A stretch of DNA of 64,000 nt, from assembly GCA_965205225.1 (NCBI GenBank), contig CBDBFZ010000002.1, positions 682,001-746,000 of the forward strand, in the 5' to 3' direction. A model generated the notes under the pieces. The model did not search any database. It was not told where the DNA came from and saw nothing but the letters and a program-made list of their open reading frames with translations. Shown in pieces: positions 54,213 to 63,568 of this stretch (positions within the stretch are counted from its first letter, which is position 1; every line of letters starts with the position of its first letter). A program made the translations under genes and the position numbers. Source of the stretch: Litorimonas sp965205225. Its GTDB lineage: Bacteria; Pseudomonadota; Alphaproteobacteria; Caulobacterales; Maricaulaceae.

Positions 54213-54821
54213 GGTGCTGACATCATCGGTCAGGATATCGGCGGAACTGATTGTGTGATCAGCCAGCGCGGCATAGGCTGTAGCCCGCGACGCCAGCAGA
54301 TCGGGATAGCTGGCCAGTAAAGACTGGGTCTCGTCCATTCCATCTCGCTGTCTGTAATGGCCGTTCCAAGCAAGCGGTTTGGGTTGCGCGAAATACTGAG
54401 TCTTGAGCCGCTCCAAATGCTCTGGCGCGGCGTCTATATAGACCGTATACCACTCTCTCTTCAGGGTCTCCAGAACAGCAGAATCCGTGTAGATCACAGA
54501 CCCGGTCGTATCGAGCAGGGCATTTCGAGCCTGGGTCTCCAGGCTTTGTTGAGTGGCTTTTGTCTCAAACGCGATCGATTCGCGCTCTCGGGCTTCATAG
54601 CCTTCACTGTAGGGCTGGCCCTGCCAGGCCGCGAAAGCACCCATATCCGTCTCACCCAGCGCATCCCAGATCAATCGGTCCACCTCGATCAGAGTGAAAT
54701 CGAAATGGGTGGCGAGCCGCATGCCGGAATAGCTCTTGCCGATATTGGACATGCCGATCAAAGCCAGTTTCAGCTGGCCTGCCGCATATCGGCGCTCAAA
54801 CTCGGCGCGGCTGAGCGTCAA
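54165..54821 (-). CDS. P-loop NTPase/kinase-like protein, function unknown
   Basis: 218 aa with LKLALIGMSNIGKSYSGMRL, a Walker A (GMSNIGKS) in the shikimate-kinase/gluconate-kinase style, followed by LIEVDRLIWDAL. No second conserved family motif recognised. Its ATG overlaps the thrC stop by 4 bp (translational coupling); the 3' end runs into hemH. Confidence 0.65.
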   Translation of the reverse strand: MTLSRAEFERRYAAGQLKLALIGMSNIGKSYSGMRLATHFDFTLIEVDRLIWDALGETDMGAFAAWQGQPYSEGYEARERESIAFETKATQQSLETQARNALLDTTGSVIYTDSAVLETLKREWYTVYIDAAPEHLERLKTQYFAQPKPLAWNGHYRQRDGMDETQSLLASYPDLLASRATAYAALADHTISSADILTDDVSTLFDRIKPTRQQTSTG

Positions 54822-56173
54822 GAGGCGACCGAAGCGATCTGCTCAGCCAGCGCATCCAGTGTCGGCTCAATGGTTGTGACGCGTATCTTCGCTTTGAAAG
54901 CGGCGGCTAAGGCGGCCGGCATTAGGACATCTTCGCGGATGATCGTCTCAAGACTGTCGGCGAATTTGGCTGGGTGGGCCGTGCCAACCGTCAGAAACGT
55001 GGCGTCGATGTCATGCGCTTCGCGGTAAGCCCGCATGCCCATATAACCGACGGCCGTGTGTGGACACATGAGGTAGCCCGTATCGGTATAGATACGGCGA
55101 ATATGACGCGCGGTCGCCTCATCGTCGAAGGAAGCGCCCCAGCAAACAGTTCGAATCGCGTCCAAATCGCCATCAAACAAGCTTAGAATACGGGGAAAAT
55201 TATTGGGCCGCCCAATATCCATCGCATTCGAAAGCGTTGGTGTGGACGGGCGAGGGCGGTACTCACCATCTTTGAGATAATCGACAAATGGGTCGTTGAC
55301 GTTGTGCGACACGACGAAGCGGTCGATCGGGATCCCCATTTTCCGGGCAATCAACCCTCCGGTGAGATTGCCGAGATTGCCGGACGGAATGGAAATGACG
55401 AGGTCACGTTGCGGATAGGCTGCTTTGGCCTGCAAGGATGCCCAGACATAATAGAAGCTCTGCGGAATGACGCGGCCGACATTGATTGAGTTGGCACTCA
55501 TCAGATCGAACCGGTTTGATAGGCTGGCATCCGCGAAGGCGGACTTCACTAAGGCCTGGCAATCATCGAACGTGCCATCAACAGACAATGCCCGCACATT
55601 TGAGTTTTTGCCGCCTATTGTGCAAAGTTGTTGCTCCTGAACCTTTGATACGCCGCCTTTCGGGAACATAATAAAGACCTGAACGCCGTCTTGACCCAGA
55701 AACGCATCACCAATCGCGCCGCCCGTATCGCCAGATGTCGCGACCAGGACAGTCCGGCATTGCCCACTGCTCGCCATAAGGTGTGAGGCTGCGCGGACCA
55801 TAAAGCGGGCTGCGAAATCCTTGAATGCTAGGGTTGGACCGTGAAACAGCTCCAGCACATATTCATCGGCATTAGGGGCCATGGCCGGGTCAAGCCGTTC
55901 ACCGGCAAATGTCACCATCGGCACGTCATATCTATAGGCATCCCGGCACAGATGTTTCAGCGTGCTCGCATCGAAGCGATCATCCGTGAAATGGGCTGCG
56001 AGCGCTGCTGCGCAATCGGCGAAGTCCATCGCACCCAGATCCGCCATTTCATCGGGCGCAAAATGCGGAATATCGTCCGGCATCCACACCCCACCATCCG
56101 GCGATAGGCTGGCGAGGAGCGCGTCACCGAAGGAAGCCTTGACGTTGATATCGAGATGAGAATGGTACTGCAT
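54818..56173 (-). CDS. thrC: Threonine synthase
   Basis: PLP enzyme converting O-phosphohomoserine to threonine, 451 aa. MQYHSHLDINVKASFGDALL; PLP Lys in HGPTLAFKDFAARF; phosphate-binding ATSGDTGGAIGDAF; SANSINVGRVIPQ; IPSGNLGNLTGGLIARKMG. Class with N-terminal extension (as in E. coli and yeast). Intact; head of an operon with the P-loop gene. Confidence 0.95.
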   Translation of the reverse strand: MQYHSHLDINVKASFGDALLASLSPDGGVWMPDDIPHFAPDEMADLGAMDFADCAAALAAHFTDDRFDASTLKHLCRDAYRYDVPMVTFAGERLDPAMAPNADEYVLELFHGPTLAFKDFAARFMVRAASHLMASSGQCRTVLVATSGDTGGAIGDAFLGQDGVQVFIMFPKGGVSKVQEQQLCTIGGKNSNVRALSVDGTFDDCQALVKSAFADASLSNRFDLMSANSINVGRVIPQSFYYVWASLQAKAAYPQRDLVISIPSGNLGNLTGGLIARKMGIPIDRFVVSHNVNDPFVDYLKDGEYRPRPSTPTLSNAMDIGRPNNFPRILSLFDGDLDAIRTVCWGASFDDEATARHIRRIYTDTGYLMCPHTAVGYMGMRAYREAHDIDATFLTVGTAHPAKFADSLETIIREDVLMPAALAAAFKAKIRVTTIEPTLDALAEQIASVAS

Positions 56174-56227
56174 TAGGGGCGACGGACTAGCGCCATCGAC
56201 GCGGATGGCAAGCCGCGAATGTCTTCC

Positions 56228-56866
56228 TCATCCGCTTCGAACACTATGGGCGAGGATATTGACCATCGTGGCATGAGCGAGTTCATTGCCAAGGTTGTGT
56301 ATGCTGTGCGGTCTGTCAGCATGATAGCGAAGCGTTTCTCCCACATTCGCCGACCAGCGCTCATCCTCGACCCGGACTTCAAGTACCCCAGACAGAATCG
56401 TCAGATTTTCAACCGAGCCGACTGGGTGGGGGGAGCTAATCAGCTCGCCGCCCGGCTCGGCACGAAAGTCGTAGACCTGTACAAACTGAACCGTCTCGAT
56501 CGCGCCAATAATTCTGAGCTCGCATAGGCCGTCATCCGAGGTGATCCGCGGAATGTCCTGCACACGAGCGTGCTGAACTAGGGCGCTATCTGTTGGAGTC
56601 GCTGCAAACATGGCTTCGACACTGGTGCCGAGCGCCTGTGAGAGCCTGGAGAGGGTTGCGACTGTGGGATTGGACTCATTCTTTTCGATTTGGCTGATCA
56701 TGGATTTGGCCACGCCGGACATTTCGGACAGATCACCGAGCGAAAGCTGATCCGCCTTGCGTAAGCGACCAATCGTTTCGCCGAGTTTCTCGGCCAGTGC
56801 GTCGGTTTCGGCACAGGGCTGACGACGGGTGCGAGCTTTTCGCGTTGGAGTTGGAGTTTTGGGCAT
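56228..56866 (-). CDS. XRE-type regulator with C-terminal cupin, divergent from the sulfate operon
   Basis: 212 aa. N-terminal HTH (LRKADQLSLGDLSEMSGVAK, SMISQIEKNESNPTVATLSR) and C-terminal cupin (VGSVENLTILSGVLEVRVED, GETLRYHADRPHSIHNLG). In the XRE-cupin family the cupin binds a small effector. It is divergent from cysG with a 26-bp perfect palindrome between them, so it most likely controls itself and sulfate reduction. Not a known CysB (LysR) regulator. Confidence 0.88.
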   Translation of the reverse strand: MPKTPTPTRKARTRRQPCAETDALAEKLGETIGRLRKADQLSLGDLSEMSGVAKSMISQIEKNESNPTVATLSRLSQALGTSVEAMFAATPTDSALVQHARVQDIPRITSDDGLCELRIIGAIETVQFVQVYDFRAEPGGELISSPHPVGSVENLTILSGVLEVRVEDERWSANVGETLRYHADRPHSIHNLGNELAHATMVNILAHSVRSG

Positions 56867-56901
56867 AACACCTTCGTGAGTTTTTTAGGGTGGTAATCTT
56901 T

Positions 56902-56927
56902 CGTTTGTTCTATATATAGAACAAACG
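56902..56927. promoter_or_regulatory. 26-bp perfect palindrome, candidate operator
   Basis: CGTTTGTTCTATA followed directly by its exact reverse complement. It lies 36 bp upstream of the XRE-cupin start and 33 bp upstream of cysG, the right place for a shared operator. The TATATA core could also overlap a -10 element in either direction. Confidence 0.8.
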
Positions 56928-56959
56928 TCCTTTCAAAAGAACCCTCCAAAGATACTGTG

Positions 56960-58330
56960 ATGCGCTATCTTCCTATCCATTTTGATTTGCACGGCAAGAC
57001 CGTATTGGTTTTTGGTGGCGGCGGCGCCGCCGAAGCCAAACTGCGGACTTTACTAAAGACAGAGGCGAATCTCGTTGTCGTTTCAAAGATGCCTGGCGAG
57101 GAGATAGGTCGCTGGGCAGAACAGGGTCGTCTATCGGTTGTGACCGAGGCGGATCTGTCGTTGGCCACACTGGTTTATGCAGCCACTGAAGATCCGGATG
57201 AAAACTACCGGATCGCAGAAGACACTCGTGCGCTGGGCATTCCGGTCAATGCCGCCGATCAACCCACAGGATGCGATTTTATCACGCCCGCCATTGTTGA
57301 TCGGTCCCCTGTAGCCGTTTCGATTGGGACTGAAGGCACAAGCCCTGGTCTGGCCCGCGCCTTAAAAAGCGATCTAGAATCACGACTTCCACCCAACCTT
57401 GGGAAAACATCTAAATTAATCAAACAGTTGCGTGATCAATTGAAAAATGATGAGCCGGATATTGCCAAGCGACAAGCCTTATGGGCGTCAGTTCTAGGAT
57501 CCGGGATCAGCGACTATACCGCGCTGGACTCTCGCGCGGTAACGGCTCGCTACAATACCGCGCGTCGAGCCTCTATTCCCAGAGACACATTAATCGGACA
57601 CGTCCATATTGTTGGGGCCGGACCGGGTGATCCTGATCTTCTCACGGTTGGCGCGCTTCGCGTGATGCATAGTGCGGACGTGGTGATCTATGATCGGCTG
57701 GTCAGTGATGCGGTCCTGTCATTGTGCCGCCGCGAAGCCGAATTTATCTATGTCGGCAAAATCCCTGGCGGGGTGTCAACGCGGCAGGACGAGATCAACC
57801 GTACTATCGTTGAAAAAGCGCAAACCGGTGAGACTGTGGTTCGTTTGAAAAGCGGGGATCCGCTCGTCTTTGGACGGGCCGAAGAAGAATTTGCGGCGCT
57901 GGATGGCACCGGGATCGAGTTCACCATTCATCCCGGTATCACGGCGGCCACTGCCGCCGCAGCTTCGCTTCGCCATTCCCTGACTGTTCGCGGTGAGAAC
58001 ACAACCGCAACGCTGGCAACTGGGCATGACAAGCAGGGTTTCGCCGAACTCGATTGGACCGCGCTGGCCAAACCGAATGCGCGCGCAATTATCTATATGG
58101 GCCTGCGCGCAGCCCGGTTCATTCAGGGTCGCTTGCTTTTGCATGGGGCTTCGCCGAATATACCGGTGGCCGTTGTCGAAAATGCATCGCGCGCCAATGA
58201 AATCATCGTTGGGACGACGCTTGGCAAGCTACCTGATGATCTGGCGGCCCATAACATCAAAGGACCAGCGGTCGTCATGATTGGCTATGACCGCCGAGAC
58301 TCTGCTATTGCCCTGAAAGCCGTATCATGA
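56960..58330 (+). CDS. cysG: Siroheme synthase CysG
   Basis: Trifunctional: dehydrogenation/ferrochelation (N-terminal, NAD-binding VLVFGGGGAAEAKLRTLLKT, aa 1-210) and uroporphyrinogen-III C-methyltransferase (C-terminal, VHIVGAGPGDPDLLTVGALR, VIYDRLVSDAVL, VVRLKSGDPLVFGRAEEEF). 456 aa from ATG 56960. Makes siroheme for the sulfite reductase encoded two genes on. Overlaps DUF2849 by 4 bp. Intact. Confidence 0.95.
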   Translation: MRYLPIHFDLHGKTVLVFGGGGAAEAKLRTLLKTEANLVVVSKMPGEEIGRWAEQGRLSVVTEADLSLATLVYAATEDPDENYRIAEDTRALGIPVNAADQPTGCDFITPAIVDRSPVAVSIGTEGTSPGLARALKSDLESRLPPNLGKTSKLIKQLRDQLKNDEPDIAKRQALWASVLGSGISDYTALDSRAVTARYNTARRASIPRDTLIGHVHIVGAGPGDPDLLTVGALRVMHSADVVIYDRLVSDAVLSLCRREAEFIYVGKIPGGVSTRQDEINRTIVEKAQTGETVVRLKSGDPLVFGRAEEEFAALDGTGIEFTIHPGITAATAAAASLRHSLTVRGENTTATLATGHDKQGFAELDWTALAKPNARAIIYMGLRAARFIQGRLLLHGASPNIPVAVVENASRANEIIVGTTLGKLPDDLAAHNIKGPAVVMIGYDRRDSAIALKAVS

Positions 58331-58623
58331 GCACGCTCAAACATAGGGGCAAGGGCCCGCAGTCGATGACCGCGAACGAATTGGTCTCCGGCCTGAGCGT
58401 CTGGCTGACGAAGGATCTGAGATGGTCCCGCGACTTTGCGAAGGCACTTCTGACCGAAGATGAAAGCCTCATTGAACAAATGGACTCAATCGCAAAAGCA
58501 GCGGAGCACGCCAATATGGTCGTCAGTGCCTATTTCATCGACACGATCGACGGAAAACCTGCCCGTTACCGCGAGCGGTTTCGCACGCATGGTCCGTCCT
58601 ACGATACAGCTGAGCTGGTCTAA
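58327..58623 (+). CDS. DUF2849 protein of the sulfite-reduction operon
   Basis: 98 aa: MTANELVSGLSVWLTKDLRW, ARYRERFRTHGPSYDTAELV. In alphaproteobacteria this small family lies between cysG and cysI, as here, with coupled start (ATGA) and stop (TAATG) overlaps. Probably an accessory factor for sulfite reductase; function unproven. Confidence 0.85.
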   Translation: MSTLKHRGKGPQSMTANELVSGLSVWLTKDLRWSRDFAKALLTEDESLIEQMDSIAKAAEHANMVVSAYFIDTIDGKPARYRERFRTHGPSYDTAELV

Positions 58624-60266
58624 TGTACCGCTATGATGAATTTGACGCGGAGTTCGTACACAAGCGCGTGGCCCAGTTTCGGGATCAGGTCACGCGTCGT
58701 CTCAACGGACGGTTGAGTGAGGTGGAATTTCGCCCGCTGCGTCTGATGAATGGACTCTATCTGCAACTTCACGCCTATATGCTGCGGGTGGCTGTCCCTT
58801 ACGGAACGCTGCGTAGCGATCAGTTACGCAAGCTCGCTCACCTCGCTGATATATATGATAAGGGCTATGGCCACGTCACTACGCGCCAGAACATGCAGTT
58901 CAACTGGCCCGTCTTGAACGATGTCCCTGAGATACTGACAGAACTGGCCAGCGTCGACATGCACGCAATCCAGACGAGCGGGAACTGCATCCGCAATGTG
59001 ACCTGCGATCCCTATGCGGGCGCGGCGGCTGATGAAATTGAAGATCCCCGGCCGATGGCAGAGCTGATCCGCCAATGGTCAATGCTGCACCCGGAATTCA
59101 GTTTCCTTCCGCGGAAATTTAAGATCGCCGTGACAGCGTCTCCGCAGGACCGCGCCATGATCAAAGGTCATGACATTGGTATTCAGATCGTGCGGAACGA
59201 AGCTGGAGAGGTTGGCTACCATATTATTGTTGGTGGCGGTCTCGGCCGGACTCCGGTTATCGGGCAGACTTTACGATCCTTTCTGCCAAAGGATGACCTG
59301 TTGCCCTATCTGGAAGCGACGATGCGGGTCTATAACCGCTTTGGTCGGCGCGATAATAAGTACAAAGCCCGAGTCAAAATCTTGATGCGCGAGATCGGGA
59401 TCGCGGAATTCACGCGTCTGGTCGAAGAGGAATTCGCAGCGCTGGAAGCAAGTGATATAGCCGTCGGCGAAGTCGAGCGCGCACGTATCGCCGCCTATTT
59501 CACGCCGCCGGCATTCGAAACCGGAATTAAACCGCTGGATGTAACGAGCCAGCCTGATGGCTTCCGGAAATGGGTCGACACCAATGTCGTTGCCCACACG
59601 GTGCCAGGCTATGCGATTGTCAATATTTCGCTGAAGGATCCAGAGCGCGCGCCCGGTGACATCACGGCAGATCAGATGCGGGCAGTCGCTGACCTTGCCG
59701 ATACGCATAGTTTTGCTGAAATCCGCACGACGTATCAGCAGAATATGGTTCTCCCCCATGTTCGGCAGGATGGCTTGCGTATGGTCTGGGACGGTCTTGT
59801 CGCAGCGGAACTGGAAAACGCCAATATCAACCTGATTGGCGATATTATCTGCTGCCCCGGCATGGATTTCTGTGCGCTGGCGACAGCCCGCTCCATTCCC
59901 GTGGCACAGTCTATTGCAGAGCGTTTTGACGATCATGACCGTCAGCAGGCGATTGGCGAAATGCAGATCAAGATCAGCGGCTGTATCAATGCCTGTGGAC
60001 ACCACCATGTCGGGCATATTGGCATTCTCGGGCTCGAAAAGGCCGGGGTCGAATTCTATCAGGTGATGCTGGGGGGTGACGCCACGCAGACCGCAGCCAT
60101 TGGCGACAAGATGGGTGCGGGTTTCAGTCAGGACGAACTGGTCGACGGGATCGAACGGATCGTAGATTTCTATGTCAGCGCTCGGGACAATGATGAGCGG
60201 TTTCTCGACACATATCGACGTCTTGGCACTGAGGCGTTCAAGGAGGTGCTCTATGCCAGTGCTTGA
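58623..60266 (+). CDS. cysI: Sulfite reductase hemoprotein (NirA/CysI type)
   Basis: Reduces sulfite to sulfide with six electrons. 547 aa; siroheme/4Fe-4S cysteines in CCPGMDFCALATARS and SGCINACGHHHVGHIG, substrate arginines in TTRQNMQFNWP and TYQQNMVL. No CysJ flavoprotein gene is present, so electrons presumably come from ferredoxin. Overlaps cysH by 14 bp. Intact. Confidence 0.93.
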   Translation: MYRYDEFDAEFVHKRVAQFRDQVTRRLNGRLSEVEFRPLRLMNGLYLQLHAYMLRVAVPYGTLRSDQLRKLAHLADIYDKGYGHVTTRQNMQFNWPVLNDVPEILTELASVDMHAIQTSGNCIRNVTCDPYAGAAADEIEDPRPMAELIRQWSMLHPEFSFLPRKFKIAVTASPQDRAMIKGHDIGIQIVRNEAGEVGYHIIVGGGLGRTPVIGQTLRSFLPKDDLLPYLEATMRVYNRFGRRDNKYKARVKILMREIGIAEFTRLVEEEFAALEASDIAVGEVERARIAAYFTPPAFETGIKPLDVTSQPDGFRKWVDTNVVAHTVPGYAIVNISLKDPERAPGDITADQMRAVADLADTHSFAEIRTTYQQNMVLPHVRQDGLRMVWDGLVAAELENANINLIGDIICCPGMDFCALATARSIPVAQSIAERFDDHDRQQAIGEMQIKISGCINACGHHHVGHIGILGLEKAGVEFYQVMLGGDATQTAAIGDKMGAGFSQDELVDGIERIVDFYVSARDNDERFLDTYRRLGTEAFKEVLYASA

Positions 60267-61449
60267 TTTCTCACTCGTCAGTGTCACTGGCGTGGCCGCA
60301 AACATAGTCGAACCCGCCAATTTGGACAGGCTAACGCGAAATACGGACATTGAAGCGCTGCGTCTTCCGCCAGATGCCGACCTATCGGAAATCGTCGACG
60401 CTCTGCCGCGTATTAAGTCGATCTTTGTCGAATTCGCTGCTTTCACAGACGGGCGCGGATTCAGCCTCGCCCGGCTTCTGCGACAGCGTTATGGCTATAC
60501 GGGTCTACTGGTGGCTGACGGGCAACTTATCCCAGATCAATTCGCCTTTGCCCTACAGTGCGGTTTTGACGCCGTTCGCATCGCGGACAATGAGCTGGCT
60601 CGTCACACGCCAGACGCTTGGGACTCGGTTCTGGACGCATTCGATCTGACCTATCAGCGCAATTATGCCGTGAAGTCTGGCCCCGCCACATCCATTTTTG
60701 ATGCGCGCTTGACTGCCATGGAGGACCGAAAGACTGACGACCCTTTTTTCGGATTGAGCGCGGAAGCCGCGCTGCGCCGTGCGATCGCGTTGCATGAGGG
60801 AGACATCTTCCTCGCCAGTTCTCTCGGCGCCGATAGTGCCGTCCTGCTCCATATGGTCAGTCATATCCGGCCCGACCTGCCGATCTATTTCCTCGATACG
60901 GGGAAGCATTTCCGGCAGACGCTGGCCTATCGGGATACGCTGATCCAGCAACTCGGGCTGACAAATTTCATTAATGTCTATCCGGACAGGGACGAAGTGG
61001 CTGGGCATGACCCAACAGGGACATTGCATGTGTATGAACCGGATGCCTGCTGCGTGTTGCGCAAGGTTCGTCCGCTCGCCTCGGCTGTCGGCCATTTCGG
61101 CACGCAGATTACGGGCCGCAAGCGCTACCAAACAGCTGAGCGGGCCGATATGCCGATCTATGAGCATTCGGACGGGACGGGCGGCGGCATGAAGAAGATC
61201 AATCCGCTGGCCTATTGGACGGCCAGGGATGTAACTGCCTATATTCGCCGCCATAACCTGCCGCCGCACCCCATGTTTGCGCTCGGTTATCCGTCGATCG
61301 GTTGCCAACCTTGCACAACGCGGGTGGCTGACGGCGAGGATCTGCGTGCAGGGCGCTGGCGCAACCAAGGCAAGACTGAATGCGGGATCCACATGGTCGA
61401 CGGGACATGGGAACCGCTGGAGCGGAAAGAAATGTTCGAGACGTTTTAG
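60253..61449 (+). CDS. cysH: Fusion of DUF934 with APS/PAPS reductase CysH
   Basis: 398 aa from ATG 60253 with AGGAGG four bases before. N-terminal 140 aa are DUF934 (FVEFAAFTDGRGFSLARLLR, LLVADGQLIPDQFAFALQCG), elsewhere a separate protein. The rest is a thiol-dependent adenylylsulfate reductase: FLASSLGADSAVLLHMV (PP-loop), FLDTGKHFRQTLAYRD, Cys pair DACCVLRKVRPL and IGCQPCTTRV (4Fe-4S APS-type ligands), catalytic Cys in KTECGIH. Single open frame across the junction. Confidence 0.92.
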   Translation: MPVLDFSLVSVTGVAANIVEPANLDRLTRNTDIEALRLPPDADLSEIVDALPRIKSIFVEFAAFTDGRGFSLARLLRQRYGYTGLLVADGQLIPDQFAFALQCGFDAVRIADNELARHTPDAWDSVLDAFDLTYQRNYAVKSGPATSIFDARLTAMEDRKTDDPFFGLSAEAALRRAIALHEGDIFLASSLGADSAVLLHMVSHIRPDLPIYFLDTGKHFRQTLAYRDTLIQQLGLTNFINVYPDRDEVAGHDPTGTLHVYEPDACCVLRKVRPLASAVGHFGTQITGRKRYQTAERADMPIYEHSDGTGGGMKKINPLAYWTARDVTAYIRRHNLPPHPMFALGYPSIGCQPCTTRVADGEDLRAGRWRNQGKTECGIHMVDGTWEPLERKEMFETF

Positions 61450-61455
61450 TCCTCG

Positions 61456-61971
61456 CTATTTCGCTATGAAGTGGCTTTGTAGCGATTTCACGAAAATGCC
61501 CTGATAGTAGCTCTTGGCACGCCCTTCGGTCGTGTCCAGAAAGCCTCGAATTTCGTCATAATCAATCTCGGGATAGCCCGCATTGAGTGCTTTGATCCGG
61601 TAGGGATCGTTCTGCCCATGCAGGCCGGAATAGCCATAGGCACTAGCGAGCAGGTAATTGAGGCGGGGATTTGTCCGGATCTGTGTCGACCGCGGCGTGG
61701 CGGGCGGCGATAGCGACGTGTTTATCCATCTCGGCTTGCTCTATATCTGCAGAATCAGTGTTGTTTGTGACTGGATCTAGCGGTGGAGAGAATCCGAAAT
61801 CCGTATCAATATCGAAGTTTTCAGAGAGAAACGCTTCCAGCCACCTACCTTGCGCAAGTCTTAGGTATAGCTACCATGATCGTGTACGTCTCCTAGCTCA
61901 TATCCAGTTAGTGGATCTACTTGAAGAAAATCTAAGTCGTCTAAACCCATCCATTCCATTTTTTTGCTCAT
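61456..61971 (-). pseudogene. Unidentified protein, frameshifted, AT-richer 5' half
   Basis: ATG 61971 (MSKKMEWMGLDDLDFLQVDP, then LTGYELGDVHDHG) stops at about 61863. The continuation in another frame reads GRWLEAFLSENFDIDTDFGF ... HVAIAARHAAVDTDPDK, and a third frame LNYLLASAYGYSGLHGQNDP ... AKSYYQGIFVKSLQSHFIAK to the stop at 61456. Two indels would restore about 165 aa. No family recognised. Confidence 0.45.
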
Positions 61972-62015
61972 ACATTCACACGCAGTTTTATCATATTCAC
62001 GTTAGTTTTATATAT

Positions 62016-63431
62016 GGGTCTTGCCTATTTGATTGGCTCCGCATAGGAGCTTAAGTCACTGTACGCAATGAAAATCATTATTCAAAAGGTTCGCACCTGT
62101 CCGAACGCAAAATTTGGGAGGTCGTTCGCTGCTTCGCCGCTGATCTGACAGCCCTGCAAACAGCCCAACTGACAAGGCTTAACCGTAACACCATCAACCG
62201 GACCTACCGCGCTCTTCGCGAACGCATCCATCGGGCCTGCGAGGCGGACAGACCCTTCTTCGGCGTGGGCGAGGTTGACGAAAGCTATTTCGGCGCAACC
62301 CGCGTCAAGGGCAAACGCGGGCGCGGGGCCTATGGCAAGACCACCCTGTTGGCATCTACGAGCGGGGACCGGGCGGGTCTTACACCGAGACCGTGCCAGA
62401 CTGCTCCAGAGCCACCCTACAGGGGATTATCCGGGGTAAAGTCGATGTTCGTTCCATCATCAACTCGGATGGTTGGCGGGGTTATAACGGACCTGTGGAT
62501 ATTGAGTATGGTCACTTCCGCGTCGATCACTCGAAATCCTGCTAAGATACCTCAGGAAAATGCCAATAAACTAGGCTGTAGTGAAGAATTAACTTTTATT
62601 TTCTATAATGTTCCTTCATTTTGTCAGGAGCGCACATATGTCTGGTTATCAGGAACTTACGGATGAACAATGGAGCCGTTTAAAGCCTTATTTGCCTTAT
62701 GGGAGCACAGGGAAACCGGGTCGCAACGCCAATAACAGGCTTTTCATTGATGCTTTGTTGTGGATGGCCCGTTCGGGCGGGCGTTGGCGCGATTTACCCG
62801 AACGGTTCGGGCGTTTTGACAGTGTCAAACGGCGTTATTATCTCTGGGTTGAGGCCGGGGTTTTAGAAGATGTCTTTAAGGCCTTGCGCACTCACGCTGA
62901 TCAAGAGTGGCTGATGATGGATGCCACAATTGTGCGGGCGCATGCCCAAGCGGCCGGGGCGCGGCATAAAAAGGGGGCCTGATGCCCACGCATTGGGGCG
63001 TTCCAAGGGCGGCCTGACGACAAAAATACATGGGCTGACAGATGCATTGGGTTTAGCTCTGCGCCTGATAGCAACGGGCGGGCATTGTAGCGAAATGACG
63101 CAAGCCGCCGCCTTATTGGCAGGGTTTAAGGCGGATCATGTCTTGGCGGGTAAGGGCTATGATGGCCGGTGCGTTATAGACGCGGTGAATGAGAGCGGGG
63201 CTATGCCCGTTATTCCGTCCCGGAAAAATGCGCGCAAGCCAAGGCAAACTGATATGGCTTTGTATAAGGAACGTAATATTGTCGAGCGTTTCTTTGGCTA
63301 TCTCAAACAGTTCCGGCGTGTGGCTACGCGCTATGACAAGCATATCCAAAACTATATGGGCTTCGTCTATATCGCAGCTATCAAGATCTGGCTCAAATGA
63401 TTAATTCTTCACTACGACCTAGGCAAGACCC
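62016..63431 (+). mobile_element. IS1595-family element, interrupted by a nested IS5 element
   Basis: Ends GGGTCTTGCCTATTTGATTG (62016) and its partner, whose reverse strand is GGGTCTTGCCTAGTTTATTG, enclose the unit; the partner is split by the IS5 copy between CTAG and CTAG. The transposase text LSERKIWEVVRCFAADLTAL, EVDESYFGATRVKGKRGRGA, then (after a missing T near 62350) RATLQGIIRGKVDVRSIINS and YGHFRVDHSKSC identifies the IS1595/IS1016 type. Inactive. Confidence 0.82.
62575..63418 (+). mobile_element. IS5-family (IS427-like) insertion sequence, type 1 copy C (844 bp)
   Basis: Perfect CTAG duplication (62571-62574 and 63419-63422) inside the IS1595 end. It lacks the extra blocks of copies A and B. 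orfA (ATG 62638 to 62982, MSGYQELTDEQWSRLKPYLP to ARHKKGA) and orfB (to 63400, ALGRSKGGLTTKIHGLTDAL, VERFFGYLKQFRRVATRYD) meet at an A5G5 run. With a frameshift there this copy could give a whole transposase, though LAGKGYD has Gly in place of the second catalytic Asp (relatives: LADKGYD). Confidence 0.9.
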
Positions 63432-63568
63432 TAATAATATCAGGCCACACCAGTCCCTGAATATGCGCCCACCTGTCCCAGAGACTCCAGGTCAAACTGG
63501 TACATAAATAAGGGGGTGGACAGCTGATCGATCAGCGGAAATATGATTGCAGGGTGCTTTAACTAAAT

